15,569 bases of DNA, from positions 1 to 15,569 of the forward strand of contig CAJAFJ010000762.1 in assembly GCA_903938955.1 (NCBI GenBank), read 5' to 3'. Under the pieces are notes generated by a model that worked only from the letters and a program-made list of their open reading frames with translations, searched no databases and had not been told where the DNA came from. Origin of the DNA: an uncultured beta proteobacterium (GTDB lineage: Bacteria > Pseudomonadota > Gammaproteobacteria > Burkholderiales > Burkholderiaceae). A program made the translations under genes and the position numbers. How positions within the stretch are numbered: the stretch's first letter is position 1; each line of letters opens with the position of its first letter. Shown here piece after piece: positions 13,111 through 15,569 of the stretch.

Positions 13111-14826
13111 GTGAAACGAACACTCATCAGCATCCTTGTCATGGCCGCCACGGCCCATGTTGGCGCGCAAGTGACCACCGAAATGATCAACAACGACGCG
13201 GCCAGCACCAATGACGTGTTGAGCTCCGGCTTGGGCACCCAGGGCCAGCGGCATTCGACGTTGTCGGACGTCAACGCCAAAACCATTGCGCGCCTGGTGC
13301 CTGCCTGGTCCATGTCTTTCGGTGGTGAAAAGCAACGCGGCCAACAGTCGCAGCCGCTGGTTCACAACGGCAAGATGTTTGTCACGGCCTCCTACTCGCG
13401 CATCTACGCACTGGACGCCAAAACCGGCCAGAAGCTGTGGAAATACGAGCACCGCTTGCCCGAAGGCATCATGCCCTGCTGCGACGTGATCAACCGTGGC
13501 GCCGCGTTGTTTGGCAACCTGGTGTTCTTCGGCACGCTCGATGCCCAGATCGTCGCCCTGGACCAGACCACCGGTAAAGTGGTGTGGCGTGAAAAGATTG
13601 ACGACTACAGCGCAGGCTACAGCTACACCGCCGCGCCGCTGATCGCCGATGGCCTGTTGCTGACCGGTTTGTCGGGTGGCGAATTTGGTGTCGTGGGCCG
13701 CGTGGAAGCGCGTGACCCCCTGACCGGCAAACTGGTCTGGTCCCGCCCCACGGTGGAAGGCCACATGGGCTTCCTGAACGGCAAGGAAAACGGCATCACC
13801 GGTACCACCAACGCTACCTGGCCGGGCGAGACCTGGAAAACCGGCGGCGCGACCCCCTGGATGGGCGGCACCTACGACGCCAAGACCGGCCTGGCCTACT
13901 TTGGCACCGGCAACCCCGGCCCCTGGAACAGCCATGTGCGCAAGGGCGACAACCTGTACTCCACCTCCACCCTGGCGCTGGATGTGAAGACCGGCAAGAT
14001 CGTCTGGCATTACCAGGGCACGCCCAACGACGGTTGGGACTTTGACGGCACCAATGAGTTTGTGACCTTTGATATGGACGGCAAACGCATGGGCGGCAAG
14101 GCTGACCGCAATGGCTTCTTCTACGTGATCGACGCGACCACCGGCAAGTTGAACAACGCCTTCCCCTTCGTCAAGAAGATCACCTGGGCCTCCAGCATCG
14201 ACCTGAAAACCGGTCGTCCCAACTTCATTGAAGACAACCGCCCTGGCGACCCGACCGCCACAGGCGATGGCAACAAAGGTAAATCCGTCTTTGCCGCACC
14301 GGCGTTCCTGGGTGGCAAAAACCAGATGCCGATGGCTTTCAGCCCCAAGACCGGCCTGTTCTACGTGCCCACCAACGAATGGGGCATGGAGATCTGGAAC
14401 GAACCCATCACCTACAAAAAAGGCGCTGCCTACCTGGGTGCGGGTTTCACGATCAAGCCTTTGTTTGAAGACCACATTGGCTCGTTGCGCGCCATCAATC
14501 CTAAAACCGGCAAGGTCGAGTGGGAAGTCAAGAACACCGCGCCACTGTGGGGTGGTGTCATGACCACCGGTGACCTCGTGTTCTGGGGGACACCTGAAGG
14601 CTTCCTGAAAGCCGCTGATGCCAAGACCGGCAAAGTGGTGTGGCAGTTCCAGACCGGCTCCGGCATTGTGGCGCCCCCGATCACCTGGAAAGAAAACGGC
14701 GAGCAGTACATCAGCGTGGTGTCGGGTTGGGGCGGTGCCGTGCCTTTGTGGGGTGGCGAAGTGGCCAAGAAAGTCAACATGCTGGAGCAGGGCGGCTCTG
14801 TCTGGACCTTCAAGCTGGTGAAGTAA
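13111..14826 (+). CDS. exaA: PQQ-dependent (quinoprotein) alcohol dehydrogenase, ExaA-type
   Basis: This periplasmic quinoprotein of 571 residues oxidises primary alcohols (ethanol-like) to aldehydes and passes electrons to a c-type cytochrome. It is an eight-bladed propeller with tryptophan-docking repeats such as GKVVW and GKLVW. Key residues seen are the vicinal cysteines C123-C124 (MPCCDV), the calcium-ligand candidates E191 (SGGEFG) and N268 (GTGNPG), and the catalytic base D291 (ALDVKTG). Position +2 to that base is K293, not the Asp typical of lanthanide-dependent enzymes, so a Ca2+ enzyme is expected. There is no CxxCH, so no fused haem domain (type I). Long blocks match the Pseudomonas aeruginosa ExaA pattern ([45 protein letters not shown]). 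The start is GTG 13111, and a signal peptide ends near VGAQ (17-20). It is preceded by a sigma-54 promoter and followed by a terminator, so it is probably its own transcript. Confidence 0.95.
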   Translation: MKRTLISILVMAATAHVGAQVTTEMINNDAASTNDVLSSGLGTQGQRHSTLSDVNAKTIARLVPAWSMSFGGEKQRGQQSQPLVHNGKMFVTASYSRIYALDAKTGQKLWKYEHRLPEGIMPCCDVINRGAALFGNLVFFGTLDAQIVALDQTTGKVVWREKIDDYSAGYSYTAAPLIADGLLLTGLSGGEFGVVGRVEARDPLTGKLVWSRPTVEGHMGFLNGKENGITGTTNATWPGETWKTGGATPWMGGTYDAKTGLAYFGTGNPGPWNSHVRKGDNLYSTSTLALDVKTGKIVWHYQGTPNDGWDFDGTNEFVTFDMDGKRMGGKADRNGFFYVIDATTGKLNNAFPFVKKITWASSIDLKTGRPNFIEDNRPGDPTATGDGNKGKSVFAAPAFLGGKNQMPMAFSPKTGLFYVPTNEWGMEIWNEPITYKKGAAYLGAGFTIKPLFEDHIGSLRAINPKTGKVEWEVKNTAPLWGGVMTTGDLVFWGTPEGFLKAADAKTGKVVWQFQTGSGIVAPPITWKENGEQYISVVSGWGGAVPLWGGEVAKKVNMLEQGGSVWTFKLVK

Positions 14827-14834
14827 ACCCCGTT

Positions 14835-14876
14835 GAACCCGACGTGCGCCACCAGCGCAGGTCGGGTTCGATTTTT
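14835..14876 (+). terminator. Intrinsic terminator after the alcohol dehydrogenase
   Basis: GAACCCGAC (14835-14843) and GTCGGGTTC (14861-14869) pair over 9 bp. Within them TGCGC (14845-14849) and GCGCA (14855-14859) add 5 bp after one mismatch, closing on a 5-nt loop. Five T (14872-14876) follow two bases later. The hairpin starts 8 nt after the dehydrogenase stop. Confidence 0.85.
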
Positions 14877-14917
14877 CTGCAAACCAACCCAGCCGTTGTA
14901 CCTAAGTTGTCTACACC

Positions 14918-15241
14918 ATGAAAACACATCTCATTCTGCCGACCCTGGCCCTGGGGATTTTTTGCAGCACCGCGGCCGTTGCCGGCGACGATATAACGGA
15001 CCTGGTTCGTGCCAGCGGTTGTCTGTCGTGCCACTCCGTCACTGAAAAAATAGTCGGCCCGGCCTTTCAGTCCGTCAGCGCCAAGTACGCGCAGGACAAA
15101 GATGCCGTTGACATGCTGACGCAGAGCATCAAGAACGGTCAACGGGGCAAATGGGGCCGCATTCCTATGCCCGCCCACCCCAGCCTCAGCGCCGCTGAGT
15201 TAAAGCAACTGGCCACTTGGGTGATGTCGCACAAGCCCTGA
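14918..15241 (+). CDS. Small periplasmic class I c-type cytochrome
   Basis: This is a secreted monohaem cytochrome c of 107 residues. A signal peptide runs to about AVA at 20-22. The mature part of about 85 residues has one haem site CLSCH (35-39) and a probable axial methionine M84 in IPMPAHP, like the c551/c8 group. It likely accepts electrons from the quinoprotein dehydrogenase and passes them to the respiratory chain; that role is inferred from position. It is smaller than the cytochrome c550 (ExaB, about 140 residues) that pairs with ExaA in Pseudomonas. No ribosome site is clear before ATG 14918 and a strong terminator precedes it, so it needs its own promoter, which is not evident, or depends on read-through. 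Confidence 0.88.
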   Translation: MKTHLILPTLALGIFCSTAAVAGDDITDLVRASGCLSCHSVTEKIVGPAFQSVSAKYAQDKDAVDMLTQSIKNGQRGKWGRIPMPAHPSLSAAELKQLATWVMSHKP

Positions 15242-15249
15242 ATTATTGT

Positions 15250-15283
15250 GGGGCGCATGATGCGTCCTGCCCCCGATTTTTTT
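15250..15283 (+). terminator. Probable intrinsic terminator between the two cytochrome genes
   Basis: GGGGC (15250-15254) pairs with GCCCC (15269-15273), extended by a G-T pair, around a 12-nt loop. The loop itself contains the small palindrome CGCAT-G-ATGCG (15254-15264), so the RNA can fold in two ways. Seven T follow at 15277-15283. The short stem makes it weaker than the terminator after the dehydrogenase. Confidence 0.5.
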
Positions 15284-15306
15284 GTCAACACCAGAGGTCC
15301 ACCACC

Positions 15307-15569
15307 ATGAATCGTCGCCCTTTAATGGCATGCCTGACCGGCCTGCTGATGCTCACGTCTGTTACTGCCATGGCGCAGCAGTCCGCGGATGATGCCGCCA
15401 AAAAAATAGCCAGCGGTGCCGGCTGTTTCACCTGCCACACCCTGAAGCACCAGGACGCCAAAGATGCCGGCTTGCCGGTTGGCCCGGCCTGGGAAGATGT
15501 CGCGGCGCTCTACAAGGGCAAGCCAGGCGCGGCTGATTTTCTGACCCGCATCGTGCTCGAAGGCTCCAA
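15307..15569 (+). CDS. c-type cytochrome, cut by the window end
   Basis: This is the N-terminal part (87 residues readable) of a secreted c-type cytochrome. A signal peptide with RR at 3-4 and a hydrophobic core ends near AMA at 21-23. One haem-binding motif CFTCH lies at 40-44. The following part, LPVGPAWEDVAALYKGK, is a typical class I cytochrome helix-loop region; the axial methionine would lie beyond the edge. The start is ATG 15307 with AGAGG 9 nt upstream (15293-15297). It follows the first small cytochrome by 65 bp, after a probable terminator. A second cytochrome here suggests a multi-step electron path from the dehydrogenase, or a component with another job. Its full length and any further domains cannot be judged. 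Confidence 0.85.
   Translation, partial: MNRRPLMACLTGLLMLTSVTAMAQQSADDAAKKIASGAGCFTCHTLKHQDAKDAGLPVGPAWEDVAALYKGKPGAADFLTRIVLEGS

Noticed and set aside
12871..14475. 534-residue open frame on the minus strand opposite the dehydrogenase
   Set aside because: It is a shadow of the G+C-rich dehydrogenase gene; the translation is rich in His, Gly, Val and Gln and lacks any domain, while the plus-strand frame is an unmistakable quinoprotein.

Overview
The window looks like a chromosomal segment of a betaproteobacterium of the order Burkholderiales, most likely Comamonadaceae-like. The basis is the G+C-rich coding style, TRAP and tripartite tricarboxylate (Tct) transporters side by side, and a periplasmic quinoprotein (PQQ) alcohol-oxidation cluster of the type known from that group and from Pseudomonas. 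This placement is inferred from gene content, not from a marker gene. No RNA gene, insertion sequence or CRISPR array was seen.

Region 1 (1-3859, plus strand) is one operon-like run: the large permease of a TRAP transporter (5' part missing or frameshifted at the window edge), a transketolase split into N- and C-terminal subunits that overlap by ATGA, and a xylose-isomerase-like TIM-barrel protein. Together they suggest uptake and C2-unit cleavage of a sugar acid or unusual ketose. The substrate cannot be read from the sequence; apiose-type pathways use the same parts.

Region 2 (3860-7814) holds a tripartite tricarboxylate transporter: tctB and tctA on plus, then on minus a tctC binding-protein gene followed by an ABC ATPase gene. 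A 53-bp two-part dyad precedes tctB. A promoter, and downstream of it a 15-bp palindrome, precede tctC. The ATPase resembles the subunit normally found with PQQ-dependent alcohol dehydrogenases, so it most likely belongs functionally to region 3 although it sits on the opposite strand in a unit with tctC.

Region 3 (7964-12869, plus strand) is a tightly packed operon: a YVTN beta-propeller protein, an ABC-type periplasmic binding protein, an ABC-2 permease, a fused SoxY-SoxZ-like carrier and a metallo-beta-lactamase-fold protein with an eroded metal site. These are the poorly understood quinoprotein-associated accessory genes.

Region 4 (12870-15569) has a textbook sigma-54 -24/-12 element, an ExaA-type quinoprotein alcohol dehydrogenase with a GTG start, a strong intrinsic terminator, a small c-type cytochrome, a second probable terminator, and a second c-type cytochrome cut by the window end. 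Working model: the quinoprotein oxidises alcohols in the periplasm and passes electrons to the cytochromes, while region 3 plus the stranded ATPase gives an export, import or relay function linked to it. Regulators and PQQ biosynthesis genes are not in the window.
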